DNA of 64,000 nt from Mycobacterium basiliense (lineage in GTDB: Bacteria > Actinomycetota > Actinomycetes > Mycobacteriales > Mycobacteriaceae). The stretch is taken from positions 3,038,001 through 3,102,000 of the forward strand of contig NZ_LR130759.1 of assembly GCF_900292015.1 (NCBI RefSeq), given 5' to 3'. The notes under the pieces are model-generated. The model worked only from the letters and a program-made list of their open reading frames with translations. It had not been told where the DNA came from and did not search any database. This document shows, one piece after another, positions 31,203 through 40,677 of the stretch (positions are counted from its first letter, which is position 1; every line of letters begins with the position of its first letter). Made by a program: the position numbers and the translations under genes.

Positions 31203-31778
31203 TCACCGCTTCGAGGCTGCCGGCCGTGGTCGGTTATTCGGTGCCGGTGCTCGTCGCCTGGGCGGCGGCACCCAGTTTTGCAGGGCGCTGCGTCCAATCA
31301 ACTGACAACCGTGGGTAGCGGCCAATTGTTTTGCTGCAGAGGTGAATTCTTGGTTGCTTATCACAATGCTCCGCGTGCATCCGTGGTGCGCCGCGCCCGA
31401 AACTACCTGTTGGACAGCCGCGACACCGACCGGTCTACCGTGGCGCTTGCACTGGATCGCCGCCCACTGGCCATCTTTTTGTGCGATCACGTCGACGCCG
31501 TAGTCGCCGACCGCCGGGGTGAATTCCACCTCCCAGCCCGCCCGGCGCAGGCGTTCGGCGACGTAGGCCTCAAACTCTGCCCCGTTCATGGCGTCGATTT
31601 CTGCCATGGTTGCTCGGGCCCGCCGCCACCGCAGCGAGCCCCGATTGGCCTTTCCGGACACCAAGAACGCGAAGAACATGCCGAAACCGGCTCCCACTAG
31701 CCCTATCTCGACGCTTTTACCGATGAACCCGATGATGAGCCCGAAGTAGAGCGGAAGGAACAGAAAGGCACTCTTCAT
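31203..31778 (-). CDS. Membrane-anchored Mrr-type restriction endonuclease-like protein
   Basis: A 191-aa protein. Residues 4-45 hold two hydrophobic segments (AFLFLPLYFGLIIGFIG and IGLVGAGFGMFFAFLV). After a basic linker follows a PD-(D/E)xK nuclease core: MNGAEFEAYVAERLRRAGWE, GDYGVDVIAQKDGQWAAIQC ending CKRHGRPVG (Asp and Gln-x-Lys active-site pattern), AAVQQVVSGAAHHGCTRSIV. Mrr_cat domains with N-terminal TM helices are widespread in actinobacteria; cleavage specificity is unknown. Start ATG 31778 begins the TM segment; an upstream reading to 31907 lacks similarity. The 300 bp beyond it (31779-32078) hold no gene. Confidence 0.8.
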   Translation of the reverse strand: MKSAFLFLPLYFGLIIGFIGKSVEIGLVGAGFGMFFAFLVSGKANRGSLRWRRARATMAEIDAMNGAEFEAYVAERLRRAGWEVEFTPAVGDYGVDVIAQKDGQWAAIQCKRHGRPVGVAAVQQVVSGAAHHGCTRSIVISNQEFTSAAKQLAATHGCQLIGRSALQNWVPPPRRRAPAPNNRPRPAASKR

Positions 31779-32078
31779 GCCGCGAGCAGATCCCGTGAGC
31801 GCGGGAGGTTCGGTGCTCCTGCCGTTGACGAGAACCTGTGCATGAGAGCCGATGATACGGATGGCCGACGACAACCGGCAGCGATAGGACACTAGGGCGT
31901 ACCGCATCGGTTTGGCATTGCGCTGCTGACCAGTCAGCGTCCGGCCGCATCATCGCTGCGTGGCATGACTCAACGACGCGACTGCGAAATCGTTTGTGCG
32001 GTCAAGGAAACCGACCAAGTTCGCCAGCGGTCCACTAGCGCCGGTCCATGCCAACGATGAGCACTGGCGCGGCGAACT

Positions 32079-32768
32079 CTAGGCCAACATGGAGTCTATC
32101 GCGGCACGCGGAACCAACACCTGGGTGGCGCCGACGGCGTCGGGCACCAACTCGCCCTGGCCGAAAAAGAAAATGACGCCATCATTTGTGATCGTGAAGT
32201 TCTGGTAATTCGTCGGGTCCAGGCCGGCGCTGGCCACGATGGGAACGTCGGTGCCCGCCTGCTTGGTCAATGCACTCTGGACGATCGGGAAAACGACCTT
32301 CAACGGATCGGTGTCCGGTTGCCACAGCGTCTCGTAGGTGATCGGCTTGCGGTAGCCCTGGTCCCAATTGAACGCCTTGTAGGTGGTTGCTGGGTGTGCG
32401 CCGCCGACGTTCTGGTAGATCTTGAGCACCACGCTTTGAGTGCCGCGCGGAGGTATCGCTGATTCAAAATTGGTCGAGGTGATGTCCAGCGCGTAGGGCG
32501 TGTCTCGCGGAGTGGAGGACTTCGCCACACCCAGGAAGTCGTCGCGCGTCTCGTTGACAAAGCTCTGCAGCGGCGACTTTGGGTCCGGATAGTTGCTCGG
32601 CAGGCTGATGTCGATGGTGTACGCGGGGTCTGACACCTGTATTTGGCATACCTGGCCGGTGGTGACGCCTTTGAGCTCGTCGCAGTAGCTCTTGGGCGCT
32701 GCCGCGGCGACGCCCGTGCTGCCAACGAGAACGGCCATCGTGATAAGCACGAACATCGTGTTGCGCAT
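32079..32768 (-). CDS. mpt64: Secreted antigen MPT64
   Basis: A 229-aa secreted protein (M. tuberculosis MPT64 is 228 aa). Signal peptide MRNTMFVLITMAVLVGSTGV, cut near AAAAPKSYC. Strong identity to MPT64: YCDELKGVTTGQVCQIQVSD, AIPPRGTQSVVLKIYQNVGG, KAFNWDQGYRKPITYETLWQ, FTITNDGVIFFFGQGEL, ending LVPRAAIDSMLA. It has the DUF3298-type (RsiV-like) fold; its role in host interaction is debated. Start ATG 32768 has GGAGGAAA 6-7 nt upstream. The 316 bp between it and the DUF2235 gene (32769-33084) hold no gene. Confidence 0.95.
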   Translation of the reverse strand: MRNTMFVLITMAVLVGSTGVAAAAPKSYCDELKGVTTGQVCQIQVSDPAYTIDISLPSNYPDPKSPLQSFVNETRDDFLGVAKSSTPRDTPYALDITSTNFESAIPPRGTQSVVLKIYQNVGGAHPATTYKAFNWDQGYRKPITYETLWQPDTDPLKVVFPIVQSALTKQAGTDVPIVASAGLDPTNYQNFTITNDGVIFFFGQGELVPDAVGATQVLVPRAAIDSMLA

Positions 32769-33084
32769 GTCGCGTTTCCTCCGGAGCAATTGGCGGCGCG
32801 GCGGCATAGACCAGGGCTTGACTTGCCGTGAGATTCGGGTCGACACGGGTGTGGGTCAGCGAACCCCAGTGATCGCCGGGAATCAAGCTAGCAGATTAGT
32901 GGTTCATCCCGCCTCGGCGCCGTTAGCCCCGGTTCGTCGCTGTCGTTCGAAGCAAATCCGCTCGTCATAGGGCACCGGCGACTGTTCAATGCAGGATATC
33001 GATCACCGCTGACAGTGCGCAGGCGATGACGTAATGGTCGTTCGCAGCTTCAGGGAGCGGGCACCGCTGGCACCGACCTTTCGT

Positions 33085-34191
33085 CTAGCGGCAAATCTCC
33101 TCGACTTCGATAGTTTGCGGGGTGTTGTCGAGATAGGCGACAAGGTTGGCTGGCGCGGACGTCGGTAGGTGCGCTCGCCGCTCGCCCGCGCTGGACGCAA
33201 CGTACTCGTGTGACGCGTCGGTTGTGCCCAGCGGCCGAACGAACGGTTTGATTAGTCGGTATACGCCGGTGCGGGATTCGTGCAGCGGACCCAGGGGATC
33301 GGGATAGACGGCGGTGCGAGCGGTGACAGACGTGGCGCCGGGGGGCGCTTGGGCATCGCGGGAGGGGAGACACAAGAACGCGTCGTGATCGAATGCCAAG
33401 CCACAGCTGCGGGCCCGATCGACCATCCACAGCAGCGCTATGTCGCTCAGTTCGTGTTCTGGATAGCCTCCGCCCACATCGGAGTGCACTCCGGTGAACC
33501 AGACCTGTTCGATGCGTTGATCGGTCGGGGCGTCCGCCCTTGGTCCCCAGAGTGTGGGGCGAAACGGCCCACGCTTTTCATCGATCGCCAACGCATGAAA
33601 AGCCGAGTCCACAATGCCGCTCAGCTCCGTATCGTGAAACTGCCATCGACGGTTGAACAGGTTGACCAAGCGCAGCCCGTCGAGCGGAATACCGAGGGAA
33701 CCCACGGTGTCCCACACCCCGATGAAGCGGATCCGGGTCTCGTGAGAGTAGGAGCGCCGAAACAAGGTCGCCTCGATTTCCCGCGGGTTTGAGTCCGGGC
33801 GCCGACTGCGGTACAGCCGGTAGGCCTCGTTGAGGCGATCAATGTGTTCTCGGCGAAGGATGCCGCAGTTTCGGATGAAGCCAACGATGCTGCGTGCGGT
33901 AAATGCGCCCCGACTAAAGCCGAAGAAATACAGCTGGTCGCCCGGGTCGAAATTCTGCACGATTACGCGGTATGTCTCACGCAGGTCGCGTGACAACCCG
34001 AAGCCGAAGCCGCCCCCGCGGATTCGCTCCCACCGGCGGGTGCCGACCCCGCAGTGGTAGAAGGTTCGCTGCTCGCGGCCACTGGGCGCCTGTTGCGATA
34101 CTGCCAGCGCGACCTTTGTGACATTTGTCGGCTTCTGCTGATCCGGGGTGTTCCAGGTGCCATCACAGCACACCACCAGATGCTTTGACAT
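33085..34191 (-). CDS. DUF2235 alpha/beta-hydrolase (Tle1-like phospholipase fold)
   Basis: A 368-aa protein. It starts MSKHLVVCCDGTWNTPDQQK and carries the nucleophile elbow YFFGFSRGAFTARSIVGFI, then RFIGVWDTVGSLG, FHALAIDEKRGPF and WFTGVHSDVGGGYPEHELSD, the signature of DUF2235, related to type VI Tle1 phospholipases. No signal peptide. Likely lipid or ester hydrolase; substrate unknown. Start ATG 34191 with GAGGGGTGCAGG just upstream; a frame to 34227 adds unrelated residues. Confidence 0.87.
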   Translation of the reverse strand: MSKHLVVCCDGTWNTPDQQKPTNVTKVALAVSQQAPSGREQRTFYHCGVGTRRWERIRGGGFGFGLSRDLRETYRVIVQNFDPGDQLYFFGFSRGAFTARSIVGFIRNCGILRREHIDRLNEAYRLYRSRRPDSNPREIEATLFRRSYSHETRIRFIGVWDTVGSLGIPLDGLRLVNLFNRRWQFHDTELSGIVDSAFHALAIDEKRGPFRPTLWGPRADAPTDQRIEQVWFTGVHSDVGGGYPEHELSDIALLWMVDRARSCGLAFDHDAFLCLPSRDAQAPPGATSVTARTAVYPDPLGPLHESRTGVYRLIKPFVRPLGTTDASHEYVASSAGERRAHLPTSAPANLVAYLDNTPQTIEVEEICR

Positions 34192-34620
34192 CCTGCACCC
34201 CTCTAGACCGGGGCCGCCGCTGCACATGCACGGAGCTGCTCTGGGCTGCTCTGGGCTGCTCTGGACTGCTCTGGACTGCTTTGAGCCGCTTCGGTCAGGC
34301 GCACTACGGTATCACCGATACCACCTTGCAGGCGTGTTCGCAATGGTCACGGCCCTGTTTTCGGCGTTGGCGGCACGGGCAGGACACCACGTCGATCGAT
34401 CCCTGGGCACGACCCGAAGATCCCTGGGTGGCAATGAACCTGATACGGCGGTGTTTAGGCGCCGGGAATATCGGGTGCGATCGATGGGCTGGGTTGCCGC
34501 CTACGGGCGGCCGGGGGCCCCGACTTCCCGCGACCAGTCCGGCACAAGCGCACTATTCGAACAAAATAGACAATCCGGCTAAAATGGCGAGGGTTCAGTT
34601 TCCGAAGGAGGGGTAGCGCC
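34192..34620. other. Intergenic region with decamer repeats
   Basis: No gene is visible here. It separates the divergent DUF2235 and toxin-antitoxin genes and contains the decamer tandem repeat at 34231-34290. A ribosome-binding site (GAAGGAGGGG) for the antitoxin lies at its end. Confidence 0.6.
34231..34290. repeat. 10-bp tandem repeat, six units
   Basis: Six head-to-tail decamers: CGGAGCTGCT, CTGGGCTGCT twice, CTGGACTGCT twice and a degenerate TTGAGCCGCT. Such short tandem arrays vary in copy number between strains. Lies 39 bp upstream of the DUF2235 start. Confidence 0.85.
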
Positions 34621-34974
34621 ATGTCCACCGTCACGTTTCGCGACCGCGACGGCAAGCTGGTCGATGTACCCACCGTGACCGCCACCCGGCTCAAGAACGA
34701 ATTCGGCACGGTCTTTGAGCAGGCCGCACTGGAAGGAGCAGTGGTGATCACCAAACACAACATTCCCAAGGCGGTATTGCTGTCGTACGCCGAATTCGAG
34801 GCCCTGACCGCAGGCACACCGGCACTCGATGATCTCACTGAGCGCTTCGACGCGCTGCTGGCCGCCATGCAGACACCGGAAGCCAAAGCCGGCGTCGCGG
34901 CCGCCTTCGATGCCACACCGGACCAACTTGGCGCTGCCGCGGTGAAAGCGGCGCGCACCACGCGGCGGCGGTGA
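34621..34974 (+). CDS. Phd/YefM-type antitoxin
   Basis: A 117-aa protein. The N-terminal part TVTATRLKNEFGTVFEQAAL and EGAVVITKHNIPKAVLLSYA matches the Phd/YefM DNA-binding antitoxin fold, with an Ala-rich C-terminal tail that probably wraps the toxin. Start ATG 34621 with GGAGGGG 6-8 nt upstream. It precedes a zeta-type kinase gene by 13 bp, the arrangement of a type II toxin-antitoxin pair; it likely neutralises the toxin and autoregulates. Confidence 0.8.
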   Translation: MSTVTFRDRDGKLVDVPTVTATRLKNEFGTVFEQAALEGAVVITKHNIPKAVLLSYAEFEALTAGTPALDDLTERFDALLAAMQTPEAKAGVAAAFDATPDQLGAAAVKAARTTRRR

Positions 34975-34987
34975 TCCGGCGCGTCGC

Positions 34988-35629
34988 ATGGCTCGCAAAA
35001 CGCCGGCGCCCGCGCGGCTGTACGTGTTGGCCGGCGTCAATGGTGCCGGTAAGAGCAGCATCGGCGGCGCGGCGATCCGCGCGGCTGGCGGTCAGTACTA
35101 CGACCCCGACGAGGCGGCACGCGCGCTGATCGCGGCCAACCCCGCTTTAGGTCAGCGCGAAGCAAATGGGGCGGCGTGGGAGCAGGGCCGAAAGCTGTTG
35201 GAACGGGCCATCCATCAACGCCTCGCTTTCACCTTCGAGACCACGCTCGGCGGCAACACCATGCCGCGACTGCTGGCCGAGGCCGCCGCACGCGGCATCG
35301 AGGTCCGTATCTTCTACGTGGGGCTGGCCAGCGCCGAGGCTCACGTCGAGCGGGTACGGCAACGGGTCCGCGCCGGGGGGCATGACATTCCCGAGGCCGA
35401 CATCCGGCGTCGCTGCCGCCACAGCCTGCTCAATCTCGTGCAATTACTGCGCGTACTCGCCGAGCTGCGGGTGTATGACAACTCCGCGACCGCCGATCCG
35501 GCGCTCGGGCAGGCGCCACAACCGGTATTGGTCCTGCACATGCGATCCGGCCGCATCATCGGGCCACCCGATTTGGCCCGCACGCCGGACTGGGCCAAAC
35601 CCGTCGTGGCGGCCGCGCTGCAGCTCTGA
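34988..35629 (+). CDS. Zeta-toxin-like P-loop kinase
   Basis: A 213-aa protein. The Walker A loop is LAGVNGAGKSSIGG (residues 15-24), followed by YYDPDEAARALIAANPALGQ, LAFTFETTLGG and RVRAGGHDIPEADIRRRC, a layout shared with zeta toxins that phosphorylate UDP-N-acetylglucosamine. The pair with the upstream Phd-like antitoxin supports a toxin role, though some relatives are plain P-loop kinases of unknown substrate. The catalytic Asp and Arg equivalents appear to be present (DPDEAAR, RVRAGG). Confidence 0.78.
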   Translation: MARKTPAPARLYVLAGVNGAGKSSIGGAAIRAAGGQYYDPDEAARALIAANPALGQREANGAAWEQGRKLLERAIHQRLAFTFETTLGGNTMPRLLAEAAARGIEVRIFYVGLASAEAHVERVRQRVRAGGHDIPEADIRRRCRHSLLNLVQLLRVLAELRVYDNSATADPALGQAPQPVLVLHMRSGRIIGPPDLARTPDWAKPVVAAALQL

Positions 35630-35698
35630 CCGGACGGCGGCCAACGCGGGCTGCTCAGCCGAGACGAACCACGCGAAGGCAGCAGCCGCTCACGATCG

Positions 35699-36265
35699 TC
35701 AGCTCGAGGCGCTCAGGATCTTGATCGCGAAAATCAGCGTGTCACCAGGCCGGATTCCGGCACTGGGCTGTCCATTGGGGTAGCCGTCAGCGGAGGTCAT
35801 GGCGACGGCAACGGTGGACCCCACCTGCTGTCCCGCGATGGCCTTCTGGAAGCCCGGCACGACTCCGCCCAGCGGGAAGTCAACCGGAGCGCCGCGCTCG
35901 TAGCTACTGTCAAACACCGATCCGTCACGTCCATTGACGCCCATGTAGCAGACCGAAACCCTAGCCGTGCCCGGGACCACCGGGCCATCTCCCGCGCTCA
36001 GCGTATGCACCTGAGTCTGGCTCACGCTAAACGGTGTCGTCACGTTCACGCGTGGAGCCGTCGTCTCGGTGGATCCGGTCACCGCAACGCTGCCGGTGGC
36101 TCCAGTCAACGTCCACTCAGGCGTTGCACCGCTCTGCGCCGCTGCGGTTGGACACGAGCCGGCCGCGGCTGCCGTGCCCGCTATGGCGAGCGGCAGAACC
36201 ATTGCCGCGACACTGGCCGCGAGCACGAGGGAGGAATAGACCCGGAAAGACTTCACGGCCGTCAC
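35699..36265 (-). CDS. Secreted FKBP-type peptidyl-prolyl isomerase
   Basis: About 188 aa with a signal peptide (SFRVYSSLVLAASVAAMVLP, cut near AGTAAAAG). The mature C-terminal half is an FKBP domain: RVSVCYMGVNGRDGSVFDSS, VDFPLGGVVPGFQKAIAGQQ, GSTVAVAMTSADGYPNGQPS, GDTLIFAIKIL. It probably assists folding of exported proteins outside the membrane. Start placed at GTG 36265, where the signal peptide begins; GTG 36256 is an alternative, and upstream reading to 36319 is unsupported. Confidence 0.85.
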   Translation of the reverse strand: MTAVKSFRVYSSLVLAASVAAMVLPLAIAGTAAAAGSCPTAAAQSGATPEWTLTGATGSVAVTGSTETTAPRVNVTTPFSVSQTQVHTLSAGDGPVVPGTARVSVCYMGVNGRDGSVFDSSYERGAPVDFPLGGVVPGFQKAIAGQQVGSTVAVAMTSADGYPNGQPSAGIRPGDTLIFAIKILSASS

Positions 36266-36450
36266 GCTACAGCCACATGGTGCGCCCCACGCCGCGGGGA
36301 GCCGCTGTCGAGAACTCACCGATCATGCGATTCGACGCTCAGGCGTCGGTCCCCGGTGGACGGGAAGTCCGACGGGTCCTCGACCGAGGCATCCTTACGG
36401 CCTCGGCACCGGTGGCTAGCACCTCATCGCGTGGCCGTCGGCTGGCCCGC

Positions 36451-37488
36451 TCAGCGGAATGCCGGTATGACCTTTTGACCGACGGTATGGATGAAGTCCG
36501 ATCGCCCAACATCGGGGATCGCGAACAGGAATGTGTCCACTCCGGATTTGTAGTATTCGTCAATCCGCTCGATGCACCGATCCGCAGGGCCGACGATCAG
36601 ACCCGAATTTGGGATCGACGAAAACTGTTCGCGGACCTCGGCTTCCTGCGCGGCCGACCGCGTGGGTGCGAGGACTGCGGTCAGCGATAGTCGCAAAGTA
36701 TCCGGGTCACGCCCGACCGCCGTGCAGGCCTGCGTGAGGAAGGCCCGGCGCCGCTGCACCTGCTCCGGTGGCCAAAACCGGATGTTGATCCCCTGGGCGA
36801 AGCGCGCGGCGATGCGATGTATCCGGTCGCCTTCGCCGCCGACCCACAGCGGGGGATGCGGCTGCTGCAGAGGCGGCGGGTTACAGATGGCTCCGTCTAG
36901 CGTGTAGAACCTGCCCGAGTAGACCGGATTGAGCTGCGTCCAGATCGCCGTGATGACCTCCAGCGCCTCACCGAGAGCAGCAACACGATCCCCAACAGGG
37001 GGGAACGGGATTCCGTACGCCTCGAATTCATGCTGGAACCACCCCGCACCCAGTCCGAGATCGAGGCGGCCCTCGGAGATGACATCCAATGTGGCGGCCA
37101 TCTTGGCCAACACCGACGGATGGCGGTAGGAGTTACACAGCACGCTGGTCCCGAGGCGCAGATTTGTCGTGTCCCGGGCGAGTGCGCTCAGCGCTGTCCA
37201 TGCCTCGAGTAACGGCATCGACGCCGGCGGCGTGGCTTCTTGGCGGTGCACTTCCGCGCTGACCGCGCCCCGCTGCTGCACGTGGTCGTCCGCACTCAAG
37301 GTGAGGAAGTGATCGCACAGCCAGACCGAACCGAAGCCGTACCTTTCGGCGATGCCGGATACCCGAACCATCTCCGGATATTCGCTGATCGCCAGTCCAC
37401 GGGTTACCAATGCGAGGACCAGCCCGAAACATGGGGCATCCCGTGACGGTTGGCCGTCGTCATCGTGTCCGTGCACCGCACCAGCCAC
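36451..37488 (-). CDS. LLM-class F420-dependent oxidoreductase
   Basis: A 345-aa TIM-barrel luciferase-like protein: VRVSGIAERYGFGSVWLCDH, NLRLGTSVLCNSYRHPSVLA, LDLGLGAGWFQHEFEAYGIP, PLWVGGEGDRIHRIAARFAQ and the C-terminal GVDTFLFAIPDVGRS. The pattern fits mycobacterial F420-using oxidoreductases; substrate unknown. Start GTG 37488 is not well supported and the first 15-20 residues may be untranslated. Confidence 0.85.
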   Translation of the reverse strand: MAGAVHGHDDDGQPSRDAPCFGLVLALVTRGLAISEYPEMVRVSGIAERYGFGSVWLCDHFLTLSADDHVQQRGAVSAEVHRQEATPPASMPLLEAWTALSALARDTTNLRLGTSVLCNSYRHPSVLAKMAATLDVISEGRLDLGLGAGWFQHEFEAYGIPFPPVGDRVAALGEALEVITAIWTQLNPVYSGRFYTLDGAICNPPPLQQPHPPLWVGGEGDRIHRIAARFAQGINIRFWPPEQVQRRRAFLTQACTAVGRDPDTLRLSLTAVLAPTRSAAQEAEVREQFSSIPNSGLIVGPADRCIERIDEYYKSGVDTFLFAIPDVGRSDFIHTVGQKVIPAFR

Positions 37489-37870
37489 CTTTCATGATGT
37501 GGGCCTGCAGTCCCTACATCTACCAAGTGAAGCCGGGACCAAGTGAAGCCGGGACATCCCTGCGGCAGCCGCTGTCCGAGTCCGCCGCGAGCGGGGTCAC
37601 TCGCCCCGCCGCAGCCAACACCACCACCCGCATGCGGTTGAGACGGGTGTCACCATCGCCTTCGCCCACTGGCGGCCCTGTCACCAGGGCGTTGGCGGCA
37701 CGTGGGCATACATGCATTTTGCACAGGCAGCTTTGCGGGGGTGGTGGTTTTGGCCATGCGGGGGTGGTGGTTTTGGCGCGATTATCGGTGTTCGAGCGGC
37801 TGGCTGGCCGTGGGTGTTCGGCCGGGCTGGGTGTGTGTTGGCTGGTCTTGAGCGTTGGGGAGGCGTCGCG
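37489..37870. other. Upstream region of the first PE_PGRS gene
   Basis: No gene is recognised in this 382-bp stretch. The last ~137 bp (from 37734) are part of the large duplicated block and include a 23-bp direct repeat at 37735-37780 (each copy begins GCGGGGGTGGTGGTTTTGGC), repeated again upstream of the second PE_PGRS gene. Confidence 0.6.
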
Positions 37871-40677
37871 ATGTCGTTTGTGAGTGTGTCGCCGCAGTTG
37901 GTGGAGTCGGCGGTTTCGGAGTTGACGGCTTTGGGGTCGGCGCTGGGTGCGGCCAATGCGGCCGCGATGGGTCCGACTGTGCAGATAGTGGCTGCGGGTG
38001 CCGATGAAGTGTCGGCGGCGATCGCGGCGCTGTTCGGCGCGCAGGCCCAGGAGTATCAGGCCATCAGTGCCCAAGTGGCGGTCTTTCATGGCCGGTTTAT
38101 GGAGGCGTTGGCCGGCGCGGGTAGCTCGTATGCGGCTGCTGAGGCTTTCAATGCCGCAGCGCAAAGCGTGGAACACGACGTACTCGCGGTGATCAATGCA
38201 CCGACCCTGGCGTTGTGGGGGCGCGGGTTGATCGGTGATGGCGCCGATGGTGGGCCCGGGCAAAACGGCGGTGCGGGGGGTTTGCTGTACGGCAATGGCG
38301 GCAACGGCGGTGCGAGCAGCACCCGGGGAGTGGCCGGGGGAAGTGGTGGCGATGCTGGGCTGATCGGCAATGGCGGAGCCGGCGGCGCTGGTGGGGCTGG
38401 GGCCTCCGGTGGTCGCGGCGGGGCCGGCGGCTGGTTGTTCGGTGATGGTGGCGCCGGCGGAGCGGGCGGGGCGGGCACCTTATTCGGCGGGGTTGTCGGT
38501 GCCGGAGGCGCCGGCGGTGCTGGCGGGTCTGGCGGATGGTTGTTCGGCAATGGCGGGGCCGGCGGGGTCGGTGGGACTGGCGCGGCGGGAGTGATCCCAG
38601 GCACGTCCGGTGCAGCGGGAGGCAATGGTGGTGATGGAGGTTATGGCGGGCTGTTCGGCAATGGCGGGGCCGCCGGGCAGGGCGGCGACGGCGGCAACGG
38701 CGCCGCCGGCACGTTGAGCCAAAACGGCGTCCTGTTTGGTGGCGGTGACGGCGGAGCCGGCGGGATTGGTGGAGTCGGCGGGCATGCCGGGTTGTGGGGG
38801 GTTGGTGGTACCGGCGGGCAGGGCGGTGTCGGTGGACATGGGGGCAGTGGCTTTAGCTCGCAAACCGTAGGCCTCGAAGGGTCAGCGGGTGGGGCCGGCG
38901 GAACCGGCGGCAACGGTGGGGCCGGGGGCACTGGCGGGTTGTTATTCGGCGATGGCGGCGCCGGTGGGTCTGGTGCTGCCGCTGGGGCCGGCGGCAACGG
39001 CGGCAACGGCGCGGTCAATATCGGCAGCGGTAGCGGCGCGGGAGCCGCCGGCGGCCACGGCGGCGCCGGCGGTATCGGTGGGGCCGGCGGCAATGCCAGG
39101 CTGTGGGGCATGGGCGGGGCCGGCGGCGCCGGGGGCACCGCTGGTAGTGCCGGCAACGGCGGCGGCGGCGGTGACGGTCTGCTAGGGGCCAATGCCGGGA
39201 GCGGCGGTACCGGCGGCAACGGCGCCAACGGTGGTGGCGGCGGCCAGGGCGGTACCGGTGGATGGATGTACGGCACCGGCGGGGCCGGGGGACACGGCGC
39301 GAACGGCAGCGCCGGCGGCGACGGCGGCAACGGCGGTCAAGCCTTCCCCAACATCACCGGCAAGATCGGCAGCGACGGCATCGGCGGCCACGGCGGCTCG
39401 GGCGGCTCAGGTGGCGTCAGCGGCAACGGCGGGGCCGGCGGGTCGCTGATAGGTACCGGCGGGGCCGGCGGTCACGGCGGCGCCGGAGCCAACGGCGGGA
39501 CCGGGGGAACCGGTAGCGGCAGCGGCGCCAGCAACGGCACCAGCGGATCCGGGGCCAACGGCGGCGACGGCGGCACCGGCGGCTGGCTCTACGGCGACGG
39601 CGGCAGCGGTGGCACCGGCGGCACCGGCGGCACCGGCGCAACCGGCGGCAACGGCGGGATCGGCGGCAACGCCCAACTGTTCGGCGCCGGCGGCGCCGGC
39701 GGGGCCGGCGCCGGCGGGGCCGGTATCGCCGGTGTCTCGGCGAACACCCCAGGCGGCTCGGGCACCGCCGGAGCAAACGGTGGGGCCGGCGGCGCAGGCG
39801 GTCACGGCGGTACCGGAGGACAACTGATCGGTGTCGGCGGCGCTGGTGGCAGCGGCGGGGTCGGCGGGATCGGCGGTAACGGCGGCGACGGCGCACCCGG
39901 TGCCATGACCATCAACAACGGCGCCGGCGGAGACGGCGGGCATGGCGGTAACCCCGGCACCGGCGGAGCCGGCGGGCTCGGCGGCGCCGGTGGCGTCATC
40001 GGCGGACAGGGCCTAGACGGCGCGTCCGGCGCCACCCCCAACACCGGCGGCAACGGCGGCAACGGCGGCACCGGCGCCAACGCGACCATCGCCGGCGGCA
40101 CCGGTGGCCTCGGCGGCAACGGCGGCGACGGCGGACTAGTAGGCAACGGCGGTACCGGCGGCAAGGGCGGCAACGGCGCAACCGGAACAGCCGGCCAATC
40201 AGCCACCAACTCAGGCGCATCAGGCACCAACGGCGGTGACGGCGGGGCCGGCGGCAACGGCGGCACCGGCGGCAAAGGCGGACTACACGCCGGCAACGGC
40301 GGGGCCGGCGGCGCCGGCGGCACCGGAGGCAACGGCGGCATCGGCGGCAACGGCGCCAACGGCGCCCACGCCACCATCGCAGGCACCAACGGCCAAGACG
40401 GCGGCAACGGAGGCAACGGCGGCAACGGCGGAACCGGCGGCAACGGCGGAGCCGGCGGGACCGCACTAGCCAACACCGGCCACGCCGGCACCACAGGCAC
40501 TGGCGGCAACGGCGGCAACGGTGCGCGCGGCGGTTTGGCCGGAGACGGCGGCAACGGCGCCAAGGGCGTCATAGGTACCAACAACGGCAACGGCGGCAAC
40601 GGCGGCAACGGCGGCAACATCGGCACCGGCGGAAGCGGCGGCAACGGCGGAACCGGCTCCACCGAAGGCCAGAAAGG
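37734..40677 (+). repeat. Large direct repeat, copy 1 (PE_PGRS 5' half)
   Basis: Nearly identical to 43474-46420: the same ~137-bp upstream region, PE domain and first part of the PGRS domain. Differences seen: one Ala/Thr codon change, a 3-bp indel and a ~21-nt replaced block near 40520, after which identity resumes to about 40677. Confidence 0.95.
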
